Assembly: GCA_008363265.1 (NCBI GenBank)
Contig: RHKR01000167.1
Span: 1 to 7,014, forward strand
Length of the DNA stretch: 7,014 nt
Direction: 5' to 3'
Source of the DNA: Chlorobiota bacterium
Lineage (GTDB): Bacteria > Bacteroidota > Ignavibacteria > Ignavibacteriales > Ignavibacteriaceae
Positions within the stretch are counted from its first letter, which is position 1. The number at the start of each line of letters is the position of its first letter. The notes beneath the pieces were generated by a model, which was given only the letters and a program-made list of their open reading frames with translations, had not been told where the DNA came from and ran no database searches. The position numbers and the translations under genes were made by a program. This document shows positions 5,747 through 7,014 of this stretch, piece after piece.

Positions 5747-6766
5747 TCACTTAAACGACAGTTTTACTGTCATGATGTGGTTCGGGTTCGGGAACTCCTT
5801 TACCTGACGGAAAGCGTAATCAACAATCACACCGATTTCATCGGTAAGCTTGTAGTTGACACCGGCACCAAGATTAACACCAAAGATGTTGTCCTGGTTG
5901 TTTGCTGACTGAAGTACATAACCACCTCTTACAAAGAAGAGATTGTCGAATGAGTACTCAGCACCAAATTTGAACTGGTCTTCAAAAGCATTGTTGTTTA
6001 CGAATGTACCGCCGAGCTCGAGCTTGTTCTGTTTGTCGAAGTCGAACTTGTAGGCAAGGCTCAGTTCAAAGAAACTCGGGATCTGGAAGGGCTCTGTTAC
6101 AGCCTGGTAGTTACCAAGTGTTGAACCCGGAGTGGTTCCCGGAACTGTTGTTTTGAACTGAAGATCCTGACCTGTATACTGCATGTTTGAACCGATGTTC
6201 TTTACAGCAGCACCGATGGTCAGATTCTGGTTGAACCTGTACTGTACACCGAAGTCAAGGGCGAAGCCTGTGGCATTGGTGTTCATGATAGTCTCAGAGA
6301 TCACTTTGGCATTAACGCCGATCGATACTCTGTCTGTGATAACTTTTGAGTAGGTAAGACCCGCAACAAGAAATCCCGGTGAATAGGTTGTACCGTCTCC
6401 ATCAGGCGAATTCACTGTAGTTACAGGGATATCACCAAAGTTAAGTGTCTTGAAAGAAAGTGCGACAGAACCGAAATCTCCGAGGCTGGTTCCCGCTGCG
6501 AAGTAGGAAACATTTATGTCTGCTATATAAGACATATAGCTGAACATTGCTTCGGTTTTTCTGTCAACATCCAAACCTGCCGGATTGTAGAATATCGATT
6601 CCATTCCGGTCACATTGGATACAAACGCACCTCCGGTAGCTATGCCGCGGGCGCCTACAGGGATAAGCAACTGGTCTGCACCGGTTGTTCCTTTGCGGGA
6701 AATATCACCTGCATATCCTGGCAGTACGAAGGCGAGTATTAGCAGCAATGATAAGTATCTTTTCAT
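5747..6766 (-). CDS. PorV/PorQ family outer-membrane beta-barrel protein
   Basis: This 339-residue protein has a signal peptide (MKRYLSLLLILAFVLPGYAG). The family's N-terminal signature follows: LLIPVGARGIATGGAFVSNV (33-52) and SIFYNPAGL (57-65). The rest is alternating amphipathic beta strands typical of a FadL/PorV-like barrel, ending in a strand with the outer-membrane terminal pattern VKLSFK. PorV is the outer-membrane shuttle that carries type IX secretion cargo to the attachment complex. Relatives are abundant and often unlinked to core T9SS genes, so direct involvement is inferred, not shown. The ATG at 6766 has a clear AGGAG at 6781-6777. A longer reading from 6823 would translate a GC-rich hairpin and is rejected. 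A secreted-protein gene ends 63 bp upstream, which fits a cargo/shuttle pair, and a strong terminator follows. Confidence 0.88.
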   Translation of the reverse strand: MKRYLSLLLILAFVLPGYAGDISRKGTTGADQLLIPVGARGIATGGAFVSNVTGMESIFYNPAGLDVDRKTEAMFSYMSYIADINVSYFAAGTSLGDFGSVALSFKTLNFGDIPVTTVNSPDGDGTTYSPGFLVAGLTYSKVITDRVSIGVNAKVISETIMNTNATGFALDFGVQYRFNQNLTIGAAVKNIGSNMQYTGQDLQFKTTVPGTTPGSTLGNYQAVTEPFQIPSFFELSLAYKFDFDKQNKLELGGTFVNNNAFEDQFKFGAEYSFDNLFFVRGGYVLQSANNQDNIFGVNLGAGVNYKLTDEIGVIVDYAFRQVKEFPNPNHIMTVKLSFK

Positions 6767-6800
6767 ATTTAGTAAACTCCTAATTTCTGATTCCAAGTAT

Positions 6801-6820
6801 GGCGGCGGTCGCCCGCCGCC
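6801..6820 (-). other. Perfect GC-rich hairpin with a GCGA tetraloop between two genes
   Basis: On the minus strand GGCGGCGG (6820-6813) and CCGCCGCC (6808-6801) form a perfect 8-bp all-GC stem closed by GCGA, a GNRA-type tetraloop. It starts nine bases after the stop codon of the right-edge gene and ends 19 bases before the AGGAG of the PorV-like gene. No T run follows on either strand, so it is not a standard intrinsic terminator. It could be a 3'-end stabiliser, a processing site, or a copy of a dispersed palindromic repeat. Confidence 0.55.
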
Positions 6821-6829
6821 CACTTTGTG

Positions 6830-7014
6830 TTAGAACCTTTGTATCTGCTTTTGCGGCATAATAATGGCAAATTTCAGTATCTTCTCACCATATTCCGGTG
6901 ATTTGACGATGGCCAGATACATACCTGATGCAACTCTGAGGCCCTCCTCGTTCTCAAGATCCCATTTAAGGAACGGAGAAGTCGGGGATGACTTGTCATT
7001 TGTTGAAAGTGTAC
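6830..7014 (-). CDS. C-terminal end of a secreted protein with a FlgD-like/T9SS-type terminal domain, cut by the right edge
   Basis: Sixty-one codons are visible, ending at the TAA at 6832-6830; the start lies outside the window. The visible part reads FLKWDLENEEG, then RVASGMYLAIVKSPEYGE, then KILKFAIIMPQ. This matches the last strands of FlgD-Ig-like and type IX (type A) C-terminal sorting domains, whose pattern is W-D-x-x-N-x-x-G, then V-A-S-G-x-Y, then a final K-x-A-I-I strand. Such ends occur on large secreted or surface proteins of Bacteroidota and Ignavibacteria. The tail continues for eight residues (PQKQIQRF) past the usual last strand, so recognition as a T9SS signal is uncertain. 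It is not possible to say what the rest of the protein does. The PorV-like gene follows after 63 bp, consistent with a shared transcript. Confidence 0.75.
   Translation of the reverse strand, partial: TLSTNDKSSPTSPFLKWDLENEEGLRVASGMYLAIVKSPEYGEKILKFAIIMPQKQIQRF

Noticed and set aside
5519..5908. Plus-strand open frame of 129 codons.
   Set aside because: It runs antisense across the end of the PorV-like gene, the terminator and the start of the GWxTD gene; the product is compositionally odd and matches nothing recognisable.
6767..6823. Longer PorV-like start upstream of the ATG at 6766.
   Set aside because: It would translate the GC hairpin and place residues before a clean signal peptide; the ATG has its own AGGAG.

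Overview
The window is about 7 kb of tightly packed bacterial chromosome. Every gene I can support is on the minus strand, so transcription runs from the right edge towards the left. The gene content points to a diderm bacterium of the Bacteroidota/Chlorobi/Ignavibacteria group. Indicators are a PorV/PorQ-type outer-membrane protein, a GWxTD-domain protein, a secreted-protein C-terminus of the FlgD-like/type IX sorting kind, lipid A and LPS-core type enzymes, and a bactofilin beside AtpZ and AtpB. This assignment rests on family distribution, not on any marker RNA. Two genes carry clear Shine-Dalgarno sequences, which is uncommon in core Bacteroidota and fits a deeper branch such as Ignavibacteria.

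Right part (about 4316-7014), read in transcription order: the last 61 codons of a secreted or surface protein; a GC-rich hairpin; a 339-residue PorV-like outer-membrane barrel protein; a textbook Rho-independent terminator; and a 451-residue exported GWxTD-domain protein of unknown function. This is an outer-membrane and secretion-related block.

Left part (about 1-4273): eight genes in one co-directional run whose junctions overlap or are separated by only a few bases. They encode an LpxL/HtrB-like acyltransferase, a glycosyltransferase family 9 (heptosyltransferase-like) enzyme, a YrdC/Sua5/TsaC threonylcarbamoyl-AMP synthase, a small single-pass coiled-coil membrane protein resembling the N-terminal part of an M23 peptidase without the catalytic domain, a very short bactofilin, AtpZ, a four-helix membrane protein in the AtpI position, and the start of AtpB (F0 subunit a), cut by the left edge. 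An 11-bp-arm hairpin lies in the 42-bp gap before this run.

The individual families are known. The most unusual part is the middle: a catalytic-domain-less M23-like membrane anchor paired with a half-length bactofilin, translationally coupled on one side to envelope-lipid genes and on the other to F0 ATP synthase genes. No tRNA, rRNA, CRISPR array, insertion sequence or phage gene was seen. No gene-free stretch exceeds 100 bases.
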